Assembly (NCBI GenBank): GCA_009746045.1
Contig: RPFO01000022.1
Span: 2,887,443-2,947,442, forward strand
Length of the DNA: 60,000 nt
Direction: 5' to 3'
Origin: Mesostigma viride
Lineage: Eukaryota; Streptophyta; Mesostigmatophyceae; Mesostigmatales; Mesostigmataceae
Shown: one piece after another, positions 1-8,995 of the stretch
Layout: each line of letters begins with the position of its first letter
How positions within the stretch are numbered: the stretch's first letter is position 1
Program-made: the position numbers and the translations under genes
The notes under the pieces: model-generated
Databases searched by the model: none
Seen by the model: only the letters and a program-made list of their open reading frames with translations
What the model was told of the DNA's origin: nothing

Positions 1-208
1 TTAAGCCGGCGCCGCCACCGCCGCGGCCGTCCAATGTTTCTGTTGTACAAGGTCGCGCGAGAAAAGCCCGTGGGGACAACCGAAACGGATCGAGCCGGAT
101 CGGACGAGCAACCCCAACTGACGCCGATGGACCCGTACGTCGACAAGAACGAATACTTGATCCCGTCGGCGAAGAAAGACCGACCAAGTTGGTCGCTACT
201 GGTGCTGT

Positions 209-251
<43 letters not shown>

Positions 252-887
252 CCCCGGGAAATTGTCGAAGAAGCCATCCGGCAGCAGGAGGAGCAGCAAC
301 AAGTGATCGCCGCGCTCCTGCAGCGAGTGGACACGCCCATGGAAATCCCGCTCTGGACCTCGGTTTCGCTCGTCCCAAACCCCACGAGTCCTATCAACGA
401 CGTCGTGGAGTCGGACGAGCCGCAGACCAAGCTCCCCTTGTCCGAAATCGCCAGGAGAATGGACGGGAAGACGGGGCAGTGGTACCAAATCGGCCCTTTC
501 CTGGCCGTCTTCGACGACACGAACATGAAGTTCGCCCTCGCACGGGTGGTGGAAGAAGGATCGATTCCGAATCCGGATTTCGCGCCGTTCTATTGGACGA
601 GGCGGCAGTCCGTCCCGCACAAAAATTACACCAAGTTCGAAATAGGGGCCCTGATGACGAATCTGAGGGCCCAGGCGAAAAACGGGGGCGAGTCGCAAGA
701 ACACGTGGTGCTCCACGAAGCGGGGCCCTTCAACATCGGCATGGCGCTCTTCGAGTCCAAAGAGTCGCGCATCGTGGACGGGGTGACGAGGGGGTCGACG
801 ACCCGGCGGAAGGCGTTCGTGTTTCGCTACTCGAACTTCAACGGGCTTCCCGCGTTAGGAGAGGACGAGGAAGACGGAGGAGAATGA
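1..887 (+). CDS. Hypothetical protein, 5'-partial, interrupted by a poly-G run
   Basis: I do not recognise this protein. After the G run an unbroken frame runs to the TGA at 885-887 and gives an ordinary acidic/mixed globular-looking sequence (for example QWYQIGPFLAVFDD and KAFVFRYSNFNGLPALG). Upstream, two frames are open from the window edge. One continues directly into the downstream frame but reads as low-complexity basic sequence. The other has a more natural composition, starts at an ATG at 34 and stops at 208-210, just before the G run. I infer one gene whose frame was lost across the 40-base G run; two genes are also possible. The run would encode about 13 glycines, which is probably not real protein. 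It is convergent with the OTU gene, 14 bases away. Confidence 0.45.
211..250 (+). repeat. Poly-G homopolymer of 40 bases
   Basis: Forty consecutive G residues lie inside a coding region, directly after a TGA and followed by TCCCCGGG. A run of this length in an exon is very unusual and may be an assembly or polishing artefact that masks the true local sequence. Other long G runs occur only in the non-coding host part of the window (near 45888, 46457 and 46710). Confidence 0.95.
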
Positions 888-901
888 GGCGGAAACTGTT
901 A

Positions 902-2137
902 TCACTCGTACCTGAGCGGCTCGTAGATACCTCCGTGGCCTTTGTACAGATAAATGCGTTTGAACCCTATATTGTTCGTGGGGTACAATCTCGCCCAAAG
1001 CCTCGTCACGAGGTGTGGTTCATTACCTCCCACCCGGGTCAAGATTACGATCTCTCTTCCCTCCTCGAAGGCCGCGAGGGTGATAATTTCGTCGGTGATC
1101 TTCCCGTTCTTGATGTCTTCGATAACACTCTTCATCCCTTGTTCGGTTTTTAATCTCGGGAGGAACCCGTCGTTCGATTGGATCGAGTTATAGCTCTGTG
1201 CATCCCCCTGCAACCTCCCCATAAGCTTTTTGTCTTCCTCGCTCAATCTCTTATCGTGTTTCGAGTGGTTATCGGTCAGGTGGAGAGTGTCCAGCGGGTC
1301 TGTCATGGCGACGGCGAGGGTAACGGCGGTGAAGAAACTCCCCGTCGGACTCGCGCGAACATGGGTGATCTTGTCGTTGAGATACGGCACTCGTCCCAAC
1401 CGGAACGGGGCGTCCGAGTACGGGTCCAAGGGAGGGGTATACATGCCGGTATTCGGAGGGTCGTGATTTTCGATCCGGATGTTTAAGTTGTTTATCAAGA
1501 CGCCTTTGGGATCTAATAGCGGGTGGTCCCCATAATCCGCCCTTGTACGACGAGAATCGCGAGGAAGAAGAGCCTCGTAATGCTTTTTGCCATTGTGGTA
1601 TATCAACAACGGCCGTAAAGCGCGAACTACCCCCACTTGCGACTCGTAAATCTGGAACCTAAACTGGTCGCGTTTGAGAGACGTGTCGAACACCCTGCTG
1701 ATGACGTAGATGTCCGTACGGAGAATGTCCGCAAGCAAGGCGATAATATCGCTGTTCGCGAAATTGTTCCCTGACAACCTCTTCTTCGTATCGTTGAGAG
1801 CGCTATCCGTGTACTCGATGTACGGATGTCTTTCGGATTTCCTTTCGGCGTGCCGTATCAGAATATCGAGTCTTGACCGCGCCTCCTCTCGTAATTTCGT
1901 GGCCAATTTGAGGAGCGTCTGGTACGTCACTTCCGGATTTCTCTCTCGCCAAGCCTTGCAGAGATTCACGGCGTGATATAAACAGTTGCCATCGGCCGGC
2001 GTTGATCGAAGGTACGCGACCTCGTGGATTCCGAACAACTTGTGACTGAATTTGAAAGGGACGTCGATTTTGTTCATGATCTTAAACTGGTAAGTGGGGT
2101 GGTTGTCCGGATATCGGTGTGGGTTTATATTGATCAC
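902..2137 (-). CDS. OTU-family cysteine protease with a degenerate second OTU-like domain
   Basis: A 411-residue protein. OTU proteases cleave ubiquitin conjugates and are common in NCLDVs. The N-terminal half shows the family signature: Asp49 and Cys52 in TPADGNCLYHAV, the helix ANSDIIALLADIL at 127-139, a beta strand with IYVISR, and the catalytic His186 in KKHYEALLP. The C-terminal half repeats the fold in weakened form. ASPTGSFFTAVTLAV stands where DGNCLYHAV would be, with Ser replacing the catalytic Cys. ITLAAFEEGREIVILT follows, and then GGIYEPL, where the catalytic His is replaced by Ile. So the first domain is probably active and the second a pseudo-enzyme, perhaps for ubiquitin binding. 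The ATG at 2137 lies 8 bases downstream of the stop of the next gene on the same strand, which suggests coordinated expression. The family call is strong; the ubiquitin role is family knowledge. Confidence 0.85.
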   Translation of the reverse strand: MININPHRYPDNHPTYQFKIMNKIDVPFKFSHKLFGIHEVAYLRSTPADGNCLYHAVNLCKAWRERNPEVTYQTLLKLATKLREEARSRLDILIRHAERKSERHPYIEYTDSALNDTKKRLSGNNFANSDIIALLADILRTDIYVISRVFDTSLKRDQFRFQIYESQVGVVRALRPLLIYHNGKKHYEALLPRDSRRTRADYGDHPLLDPKGVLINNLNIRIENHDPPNTGMYTPPLDPYSDAPFRLGRVPYLNDKITHVRASPTGSFFTAVTLAVAMTDPLDTLHLTDNHSKHDKRLSEEDKKLMGRLQGDAQSYNSIQSNDGFLPRLKTEQGMKSVIEDIKNGKITDEIITLAAFEEGREIVILTRVGGNEPHLVTRLWARLYPTNNIGFKRIYLYKGHGGIYEPLRYE

Positions 2138-2145
2138 ATCCGTCT

Positions 2146-2973
2146 TTAACGAGTCGGGTACATAAAGACTAGGATACTTTGCCAGCGGGGTGGGTGCTTT
2201 CTGGGATTTAGAAGACGGCGGTTTCGCCGCCGGGGGGTCTCGACACTCTTCCCCTTATCCGCTTGAGCGGGCTTGGCTGTTTGCGTAGGAGCCTTTTCGG
2301 GCGTCTTCGCCGGGGTCGGTGTTGCGCTCGTCTTCCTTGCAGAAGTGGAGGACGGACCTACGGACGGACCTGCGGAGGTTCTTTGGGTCGTAACCGAGAA
2401 AAGCTTGGACGGAGGGTTTTTATACTCGGAGAATGGTCTGGTAATCCGATCCGCGGACCTTTTCGTGCGAGGAGGGGGGTCTAGCGGCGCCGCCTCAAAA
2501 ATCTTGGCGGTGTCTCGCATCTTCGCCCGCTCCTCCCTCTCTTTGACCTGCCTCTTGCGTTCTTCCGCCTTTTGGAGCATCAGGAGCGCCGCCGAGGCCT
2601 CTTCGTCCGCCAACGTCCTGCGTGGTTTTCTCGTTCGTTTTTTCCGCGCGGGGGGCAAGGGAACCTCTTGTGTCGCGGCGCGGGTCACCCCGGCCCGTTT
2701 TCGCGCCCGGTCTACATCCTCCTTCGTGTAGAGACCCCATAGACGGAGCTGCCCCTTCTTAGCGCACTGTTCGTACGTTCCGAGATTTCGAGACTTCGTG
2801 GTCCCGCAGTGCGCGTTTTCAGTCGTCGCGACCGTTTTCACGGGCCCGGTGGGGTCGAAGGTCTCGGATTTGTATCGTCCGTACAACCGCAGTTGCCTTC
2901 CTTTGATGCACGTCTTCTCATCCGCGCCGTTTCTCGTGTTTCGAAATCCGCATCGAAGAGATTGCCGGAACAT
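2146..2973 (-). CDS. Basic protein with two N-terminal CG...GQLRLWG repeats
   Basis: A 275-residue protein. The N-terminus holds two tandem copies of a roughly 45-residue module. The first runs from CGFRNTRNGADEKTC to KGRQLRLYGRY, and the second from CGTTKSRNLGTYEQC to KKGQLRLWGLY. I recall similar short modules in uncharacterised proteins of amoeba and algal giant viruses, but know no function. After the modules come a Lys/Arg-rich segment (about 110-125), a charged predicted coiled coil rich in Glu/Lys/Arg (about 125-155), and a disordered Pro/Ser/Thr/Lys tail with TPAKTPEKAPTQTAKPAQ. A basic, disordered tail would fit nucleic-acid binding, which is an inference. A TATA-like TTTTTTATAATG lies upstream on the opposite strand near 3039, so the region between 2974 and 3259 may serve both divergent genes. 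Confidence 0.7.
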   Translation of the reverse strand: MFRQSLRCGFRNTRNGADEKTCIKGRQLRLYGRYKSETFDPTGPVKTVATTENAHCGTTKSRNLGTYEQCAKKGQLRLWGLYTKEDVDRARKRAGVTRAATQEVPLPPARKKRTRKPRRTLADEEASAALLMLQKAEERKRQVKEREERAKMRDTAKIFEAAPLDPPPRTKRSADRITRPFSEYKNPPSKLFSVTTQRTSAGPSVGPSSTSARKTSATPTPAKTPEKAPTQTAKPAQADKGKSVETPRRRNRRLLNPRKHPPRWQSILVFMYPTR

Positions 2974-3259
2974 GAGCTATGTGTATGGTACTATTAGCAC
3001 ACAAAAGAGTTGCTTCTTCACCCGACCGCGCGTGAATGGGTTTTTTATAATGCATTACAGTACCCCTGATGAAAATCAAGAAACTCGTACGATCCACGCT
3101 ATCCCGGATCCGCGGCAATGTCTTGCGCAAGTATCAGCGGGCAAGAGAGATCTACAACTTGCGAAACGTAGACGAGTGGTGACGTGGCTCCCGGGAATTT
3201 CCATCATCCGGGTGAAAGCTCGCGATAAAAAAAAAACGTATATTGTATACATGTGGCAA

Positions 3260-4038
3260 ATGACAAAGACGTGCGGTTTCAAACTCAAATGTGGAAGCAA
3301 TTGTCGCATCAAGGTCAAGGACCCTAAGCGAAAGCGGTGTCGGTTTCACACCAAGGGCGGTCCTAAACAACACCGAGCAAAGGGATGGTTTTCAAAATTC
3401 ATATCCAGATCAGAACCGAAAAAAGAAGAATTACAAATATCGCAAGTCTTCCCGATGAAGTGTTCCAACAGATTGGCCAACGAGCAGATCCTAAAGACAT
3501 GGCTGCCCTCGCGAGCACAGATAAAGCAACCAGGTATAAGGTTTTGTCGCAATTGCCAGGCGGTATCAGGGGAGACAACTATGGGGGGATATACTCTGAC
3601 ATGATAGTGGAATCTGACCCACGCAGTGCAAATATGGAAACGTTTGCGAAAGAGTCCAACCTCAAAAGGCCCAGAGAGCCGGATACAGGTGAATCAGTAC
3701 ACGAAAACCCGGTGCGAACTTTAGCACGAGGCGCGTGGGATAATAGAGACGACCCTGAATTTCAAAAAACTTGGAAAAAGGCAAGATATGACAACTTCAA
3801 CCGACCAGATCACCCGGCTAAATTTGACCTCCCAATGTACTCGGCACTCTCGGAACCCGAAACGAGCTTTTACACAGATGCTTACAACAAGAAAGGAATT
3901 CAAGTCGAGGAAGGAGACGAGGCGACATCGAAGCAATTTACGACATCGAAGCAATTACCCCTGACGAAATTGATCGCGTTGTCCCTAGTTATAAAGATCA
4001 CTTTAAAATTTAGAACAACTTCGAACCCCATGGCCTGA
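3260..4038 (+). CDS. C3H zinc-motif protein with F-box-like segment, frameshifted
   Basis: The N-terminus (MTKTCGFKLKCGSNC, KRCRFHTKGG) is nearly identical to the protein starting at 4282 and carries the shared C-x7-C-x9-C-x2-H zinc motif. This frame continues to 3604. From about 3425 a different frame, open to 4038, encodes an F-box-like segment (SLPDEVFQQIGQRADPKDMA). The natural crossover is the A6 run near 3418, so I read one gene with a one-base frameshift rather than two overlapping genes. F-box proteins recruit substrates to SCF ubiquitin ligases and are numerous in some giant viruses. The C-terminal 130 residues are hydrophilic and unrecognised. The region is more AT-rich than its neighbours. 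It is either a sequencing error or a decaying gene. Confidence 0.5.
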
Positions 4039-4265
4039 AAATGGTAAATCCCGGTTTAAAAACTACGAAGCACGACAGTTGCTAACAAATAGTCAGGGGT
4101 TCCAAACAGCCAGTACAAACCGCCAAAGTTTGGACCAAGAAACAAACCAAAGTTTATTGGCACGAATGATTGGATGTATAACGGCCCGCAGACATACTGA
4201 TACTGAAAACGAGGTTCGCCTCACTAATTAGTAATTATACGATGTCATTACATTACGCAAAATCA

Positions 4266-4281
4266 TCTTTGTTCATTAAAA
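4266..4281 (+). promoter_or_regulatory. TTGTTCATTA box next to a start codon
   Basis: TTTGTTCATTAAAA directly precedes the ATG at 4282. The same TTGTTCATTA core followed by A/T-rich sequence occurs at 8977-8986 before another start codon and near 12463. I infer a promoter element of block A, probably viral. It has no visible counterpart in block B. Confidence 0.45.
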
Positions 4282-4722
4282 ATGACGAAGACTTGCGGCT
4301 TCAAGCTGAAAACCGGCGGCAACTGTCGCATGAAAGTGAAAGATCCCCGGAGGAAGCGGTGCAGATTCCACACCAAGGGCGGCCCTAAACAACACAGAGT
4401 AAGAGGGACGAAGCGCAAGCGCTCCCCGTCACCTGCTCCGTCGCAGTTGTCTGGCTTTAGGGACCCGTTGGTGGCCGCACGAGCCGATTTCGAAAATAAC
4501 TCGTACGACACGGGACGGCACATGGAACTGACTACACAGGAATTACGCAAGGGAGTGAGACAACAGGAAGCGGACGAGATGTCGGAAGGCATCTCGCCCT
4601 CGCAGCTTACTGAAGGTACTCAATGGTATACAGCCAAACCGACCTTCTCGTCCACTGACAAGGAACGGGAGGAGGACGCCCAGTCCAAGGTACATTATGA
4701 CAGACCCAGGACAAGACACTAG
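4282..4722 (+). CDS. Small C3H zinc-motif protein
   Basis: A 146-residue protein. Residues 1-40 form the shared basic zinc module: CGFKLKTGGNC, KVKDPRRKRCRFH, GGPKQHR. The four candidate metal ligands are Cys5, Cys13, Cys23 and His26. The rest is hydrophilic and probably disordered, with a KRKRSPSPAPSQ stretch that resembles a nuclear localisation signal. It is the intact paralogue of the broken copy just upstream; the two share about 40 N-terminal residues and then diverge. The ATG is chosen because it lies at the zinc module and is preceded by the TTGTTCATTA box. Function is unknown; nucleic-acid binding is plausible. Confidence 0.7.
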   Translation: MTKTCGFKLKTGGNCRMKVKDPRRKRCRFHTKGGPKQHRVRGTKRKRSPSPAPSQLSGFRDPLVAARADFENNSYDTGRHMELTTQELRKGVRQQEADEMSEGISPSQLTEGTQWYTAKPTFSSTDKEREEDAQSKVHYDRPRTRH

Positions 4723-4771
4723 AAACGGGCTTTCGTTCTACGAATCCATCGTCACTGTCGTCCTTTCCGTC

Positions 4772-6010
4772 TCACGGCAGCCCGTTCTCCTGTGCGATGG
4801 AGGCTTCCGTGCTTTCTGCCCCGCCCTCCTCGGGCGGAGGGGGTACAATGTTTTCGCGTTCCATGGCCATGTGCCTGTACAACGCGGCGGTCGCCAGAAG
4901 TTCCAACGGGTTGTCTGAAGTGGGCGGGAACGACGTCAAGGTCGTCGCGGTCCACGCGGCGGTGTCGTCCCCTTCGACCATCTGAGCGACCATGAAATCG
5001 GAAAGACCGTTCGGGATCAAACGGGCGTGGTGCGAGCGGCTCGGCGTCGGAGCCGTCATCACGGTGTACTGGTGAATGGCGGGGCTCGGGGGAGGAATGC
5101 CGCCGAACCCTTTCACGTGGTGCGTGTTCAAGAGGCACCGGATGTAGGTGAGAACTCCGCGCTTGTGCATGATGTCTCGAAGAGGTACGTACGGGTCCTT
5201 TCCCTCGTCCGTGTGCGTCTTGTCGATGGCCATCTGGACCATCCCCCTATAATGCACGAGTCCCGAGTGAGCCGCGTGGGGGTCGATCGAAACCAGTTGG
5301 CGGAAGTACACGTGCCACTGGGGAAAGTAGTCGGCGTCGAGCAGGATGAGCGCTTCTCTCGACTCAGCGCCCCCCTCCGCGACCTGAATCATCATCTCCA
5401 CCATCTCCGCACACATCCTCTCCAAACCAGCCACGAGTGATTCCCTCTCCCTCTTCGCTCGAATGATCTCCGGGTGGCGAAAGAGGTGGAGAGTAGATCG
5501 TCGCTGGTACCCTAAACGTCGGACCTGGGCGTCGAGGCGCAGGAGCTCGACCTCGTTGAAGGCGTGGCGGGTGAACGGGTCGACGAAGGTCCCGGAATCC
5601 AGGATAAACTCCGCCAGCCTCACGGCGTGGAACCCGATGACGGTCCTGTCCGGCAAAACGAGCTTGAACACGTGGGATTTGTGTGGGAGGCGTTCGAGCA
5701 TGACCATATCGTCCCGGTTCTGCGGGATGAGGGCGACGTACTTCTTGATCGTCCGAATCGCCTTTCGCTTGGCCAAGAACGTCCTCCTGGCCCACCGCTG
5801 GATCTTGCGAGCCGCCAACACGGCGACGAGACTCGCGGAGGCTTCCTTCTCCGTGACTGTCTTCGGAGGGGCGAACCCCATCCGCTTGCAAAGTGTGCGC
5901 ATATCGTTCACCGTGAGAGGGGCGAACGGGCGCCTCCCAAGCTTCTTTACAGAAGCACCGTTTAAAGAAAGCCAGCGACATATTCTCAGTCCTCTGGTCG
6001 TTCCCTTCAT
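4772..6010 (-). CDS. IQ-motif / U-box-like protein
   Basis: A 412-residue protein. Residues 69-83 (KIQRWARRTFLAKRK) match a calmodulin-binding IQ motif (IQxxxRxxxxxxR). Residues 138-160 contain DSGTFVDPFTRHAFNEVELLRLD, a pattern seen in NCLDV proteins and resembling the DPfT...R..I core of U-box E3 ligases. A long helical, charged middle follows. The last 60 residues are acidic and proline-rich (PPPPEEGGAES). The family resemblance is recognised by eye; E3 ligase activity is unproven because the rest of a U-box cannot be traced. It is convergent with the gene at 4282 and divergent from the large gene starting at 6135, with about 125 bases of shared upstream region. Confidence 0.65.
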   Translation of the reverse strand: MKGTTRGLRICRWLSLNGASVKKLGRRPFAPLTVNDMRTLCKRMGFAPPKTVTEKEASASLVAVLAARKIQRWARRTFLAKRKAIRTIKKYVALIPQNRDDMVMLERLPHKSHVFKLVLPDRTVIGFHAVRLAEFILDSGTFVDPFTRHAFNEVELLRLDAQVRRLGYQRRSTLHLFRHPEIIRAKRERESLVAGLERMCAEMVEMMIQVAEGGAESREALILLDADYFPQWHVYFRQLVSIDPHAAHSGLVHYRGMVQMAIDKTHTDEGKDPYVPLRDIMHKRGVLTYIRCLLNTHHVKGFGGIPPPSPAIHQYTVMTAPTPSRSHHARLIPNGLSDFMVAQMVEGDDTAAWTATTLTSFPPTSDNPLELLATAALYRHMAMERENIVPPPPEEGGAESTEASIAQENGLP

Positions 6011-6134
6011 GACGGCGAACGTTTTCGCCTTCTCACAATAAGCGTGTCAAAAACTTCACGGGCGGCCTTTTATGGATTCTGGGACACCGAAACGGCGCGC
6101 AATTTTTCTGCCGTACTTATAAAGCAGCGCATGA

Positions 6135-7937
6135 ATGAAGTCCACGTGCAAGGGAACGACGGCGCGCGGCGCCCGTTGTACGTACACGGCCGTCACGAAA
6201 GGGTACTGCAAGATCCACTCCAAACGCGACGTACACAGAGCCCGCGCTCGTCCACGTCACAGGCCGCGTCAGGGTGAGGCAAGTACACTGCCCGGCAGGA
6301 CCAGGGAAAAGATTGCGGAGATCAAGGAGGCCGTGGCGGAACTCGTCCGCATGTACAAGGCGGCGGAGCCCAGCGTGGCCGACCGGCCGGACGCGGAACT
6401 CGGAGACGAGGCGATCCAATGGGCAGAACAGTACTCTCCTCCCGGGTCCCTCGAGCTCCTCGAGAAGATCAACCGACTCCACGAAGAGGCGTCCAAATCA
6501 ATCCTCGAAGACAGCGGCATGCTCGACGCGTCCGACCCGGAATCGGAGATCGGCGACGCGCACGGCCCGGAACTCGCGGATGCCGCCACTCGTGGCCCGG
6601 AAATTGCGAATTTCGCCCCGCAAGATACGGACGCGGCCCTCGAAGACGCGCTCGACAAGCAGGCGGACAGCCTGATGAACTGCACGGGGTTGTCGAACAG
6701 TCTTCAGCGAAAGGACGCGGAAAAGCTCGCGGTGTTTTTGAACGTGGGGCACACGGAAGAGTCCGTCAAGACACTCTCGAAGCAGCAACTGTGCGCGATC
6801 ATCTCGAAGGAACTGATCGACACGTTCGCGTTCTCCCTTTGCGCGAAAAACGTGTTCGACAACTCCACCAAGGAACAACTCGTGGAATACCTGAACGCAA
6901 GGTACGGAGGGGACCGCCAAAAGTTGGAGGAGCTGACGCACGAGGAGCTTTGCATGGTCGTGGGCGCCACGCGCGATCCCGTTTCGTGGACTAGGTCGGC
7001 GTTCGAATGGCTGAAGAAACTCCCGTGGAAGCACCTCGGCGTTTACCTGGCCGGCAGGATGCTCGCGGGAGTGCTAGTGGCGACGTACACGGGAGAGGAA
7101 GCCGAGTTGTACAAGTTCCTCAACACACTCAAGTCCAAGGGAGTCCCCGAATGGGTCGTCAACAAATTCCGGCATTTCGTCGACAACCTGAAATGGTTCG
7201 GCATCATGTTCGTGAACGCGTTCGAATTCGTCAAGCTAGCCTCGGTGTGGTTCAAAGACGTCACGCCCCCTTTCGTTACGAGGTGGGTGGAAAAGGCCGC
7301 GAAGTGGGGAGCGAACAATCCCGTAACTTCAACGGTCGCGAACTTGCTAGGGTTGGTTGGTTTCTCGTACGCCCAACGAGGCGCTCAGAACGCGGCCATC
7401 GCAGGGGGGAAGGCCGCCGTGAACAAGTCTCGCCAGGCGTTCCAAGCTGGCAAGGACTACTACAACTCCAACAAAACGGCCGCCGTCAACCGCGCGTACG
7501 AACTTGGCGAGTCGGCGAAAGCGGCTGGAATGGAAGCCGCGTCGAATGCTAAAAACGCCGCGGTCACTCGAGGGAAGCAATTGGCAACGACAGCACAGCG
7601 CGTTGCCGTAGAAAAGGGCACGGCCGCCGCCAATGCCGCGAAAAGAGCTGGGCGCGCGGCGGCCAAAAAGGCAGCCGGTGCGGCAGCGGAGGCCGCGAGA
7701 TCCGCCAAAGAGTCCGCCATCGCCCAGGGTCAGAACTTCATGCTGACTGCACAGGACACCGTGTCGAACATCAAGACCGCCGCCCCCGGGTACGTCCCGT
7801 CCGCCGTGAACTCTGCATATCAAGTGTTCGCGTCTCATCCTTTGATCCCGGATCCGCGTACCGTCGTCCCGGACGACGTGAATGCTTTCCAACGCCGTTT
7901 AGAAGCGGTGCAGCGGAAACGAAATAAGAGTTCGTGA
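6135..7937 (+). CDS. Large membrane-associated protein with N-terminal zinc motif and Ala-rich helical tail
   Basis: A 600-residue protein with four parts. Residues 1-31 carry the block's zinc module (STCKGTTARGARC, GYCKIHSKR). Residues 80-175 are acidic and helical. Residues about 178-300 form a globular domain beginning SLMNCTGLSN and ending LPWKH; it recurs in the next gene. A hydrophobic segment follows (LGVYLAGRMLAGVLVATYTG, about 301-320), with a second near VTSTVANLLGLVGFSYA. Residues about 420-560 are an Ala/Lys-rich amphipathic repeat (NKTAAVNRAYELGESAK, AAANAAKRAGRAAAKKAAG) like late-embryogenesis or apolipoprotein-type helices. A membrane or virion structural role is plausible. I do not recognise the family. 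It lies 38 bases upstream of its paralogue and is probably co-regulated with it. Confidence 0.75.
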   Translation: MKSTCKGTTARGARCTYTAVTKGYCKIHSKRDVHRARARPRHRPRQGEASTLPGRTREKIAEIKEAVAELVRMYKAAEPSVADRPDAELGDEAIQWAEQYSPPGSLELLEKINRLHEEASKSILEDSGMLDASDPESEIGDAHGPELADAATRGPEIANFAPQDTDAALEDALDKQADSLMNCTGLSNSLQRKDAEKLAVFLNVGHTEESVKTLSKQQLCAIISKELIDTFAFSLCAKNVFDNSTKEQLVEYLNARYGGDRQKLEELTHEELCMVVGATRDPVSWTRSAFEWLKKLPWKHLGVYLAGRMLAGVLVATYTGEEAELYKFLNTLKSKGVPEWVVNKFRHFVDNLKWFGIMFVNAFEFVKLASVWFKDVTPPFVTRWVEKAAKWGANNPVTSTVANLLGLVGFSYAQRGAQNAAIAGGKAAVNKSRQAFQAGKDYYNSNKTAAVNRAYELGESAKAAGMEAASNAKNAAVTRGKQLATTAQRVAVEKGTAAANAAKRAGRAAAKKAAGAAAEAARSAKESAIAQGQNFMLTAQDTVSNIKTAAPGYVPSAVNSAYQVFASHPLIPDPRTVVPDDVNAFQRRLEAVQRKRNKSS

Positions 7938-7975
7938 GCGGGCGGTTATTTCTCCGGTAATGATACGACTTGGCG

Positions 7976-8929
7976 ATGAACAAACGCAGACATCGCGCCA
8001 GGGCTGAAACAGCGCCGGATGAAAAAGCGCCGGTTCAAGCGCTCTTTGACCCTGAAAGTCTCATGGACTGCGCGGGGCTTTCGAACCATCTCACTCGCCG
8101 CGAGGCGGAATCTCTCGCGCTCGCGGCGAATCCGCAGCACACGAAACAAACCATCGCTCAGTTGACGAACGAGCAGATGTGCGGCCTTCTTACGTTCGAA
8201 ATCATCGACAAAGTCGCCTTCGCCGCTTGCGCCAAGTCTATCCACAGTTCGACAGACAGGGCGAGTCTGGTTTCCTACCTGCACGCGATTACGAATATCA
8301 GTGTCCAGAAGCTCGAGAGCCTTACAAAAAAAGAGTTGTGCTCTTTGGTGACACTGACACGCGATCCGAAAAAGTGGAGATCAAATGCCTTAAAAGCGTT
8401 CAAGAAGATCCCCTGGGGAACGGTAGCTTCAAGCGTCACTGTGGTCGGAGCACTATTGGCTTCCTTCTTCGTAGCCACCGAGACCGGAGTCATGGCCCCA
8501 GTGAACAAATTATTATTACGAAACAAGTTGAAAGGCTACTTTGGAGAGAAGTTTGTGGATGCGTTTTTAGACTTCATTCGTGAGTATGGCTCATGGGTAG
8601 CATTGCCGTTTATGCCTTCAGGACACGGAACCAAACTTCTTGCGAGCGAATGGGCCGACAAACAACCTTGGTACTGGAAATATCCCACAAAAACCGCGAT
8701 CTGGGCATCTAACTTTGACCCTTTCGCTGTTTCCGGTGCGACAAGCAAACTGGGCTGGCTCTTGCCTACCGGCACCGCACTCGCCGGCGCCGTAGTGGGA
8801 GCTGGCGCGGGGGCTCACGTCGCGGGCCGGAAATACGTCGATGAGAAAAAACTCAATATTCTCTTGGAAGCAGACAGGAACGAGAACCCAATGAACACCG
8901 TGTTCATGGACAATTTTCTGACCAATTGA
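7976..8929 (+). CDS. Membrane protein, paralogue of the preceding gene
   Basis: A 317-residue protein counted from the ATG at 7976. Residues about 28-145 (SLMDCAGLSNHLTRREAES to KKIPWG) align with residues 178-300 of the protein ending at 7937. Shared blocks include QLC/QMC, EIID..AF..CAK, LEELT/LESLT and TRDP..W. A transmembrane helix follows (VASSVTVVGALLASFFVA), and a second hydrophobic glycine-rich helix lies near the C-terminus (GTALAGAVVGAGAGAHV). It lacks the zinc module and the Ala/Lys tail of its neighbour. The pair looks like a tandem duplication followed by loss or gain of end domains. Function is unknown; a virion or membrane component is an inference. Confidence 0.75.
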   Translation: MNKRRHRARAETAPDEKAPVQALFDPESLMDCAGLSNHLTRREAESLALAANPQHTKQTIAQLTNEQMCGLLTFEIIDKVAFAACAKSIHSSTDRASLVSYLHAITNISVQKLESLTKKELCSLVTLTRDPKKWRSNALKAFKKIPWGTVASSVTVVGALLASFFVATETGVMAPVNKLLLRNKLKGYFGEKFVDAFLDFIREYGSWVALPFMPSGHGTKLLASEWADKQPWYWKYPTKTAIWASNFDPFAVSGATSKLGWLLPTGTALAGAVVGAGAGAHVAGRKYVDEKKLNILLEADRNENPMNTVFMDNFLTN

Positions 8930-8976
8930 TATTGCGTTTGTAAAATATTCATCCATGTCGGTGCTGTGATATTGTG

Positions 8977-8995
8977 TTTGTTCATTATAAATAGA
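8977..8995 (+). promoter_or_regulatory. TTGTTCATTA box plus TATAAATAG
   Basis: TTGTTCATTATAAATAGA lies directly upstream of the ATG at 8996. It combines the block A box with a TATA-like string. The flanking 60 bases are AT-rich and contain two related copies of ATATTG(C/T)GTTTGT (8929-8941 and 8969-8981). Confidence 0.4.

Noticed and set aside
2798-3259. N-terminal extension of the zinc-motif frame
   Set aside because: It is antisense to the gene at 2146-2973, and the paralogue at 4282 begins exactly at the zinc module.
7970-7976. TTG start for the 319-codon frame
   Set aside because: An ATG lies two codons downstream and non-ATG starts are not expected here.
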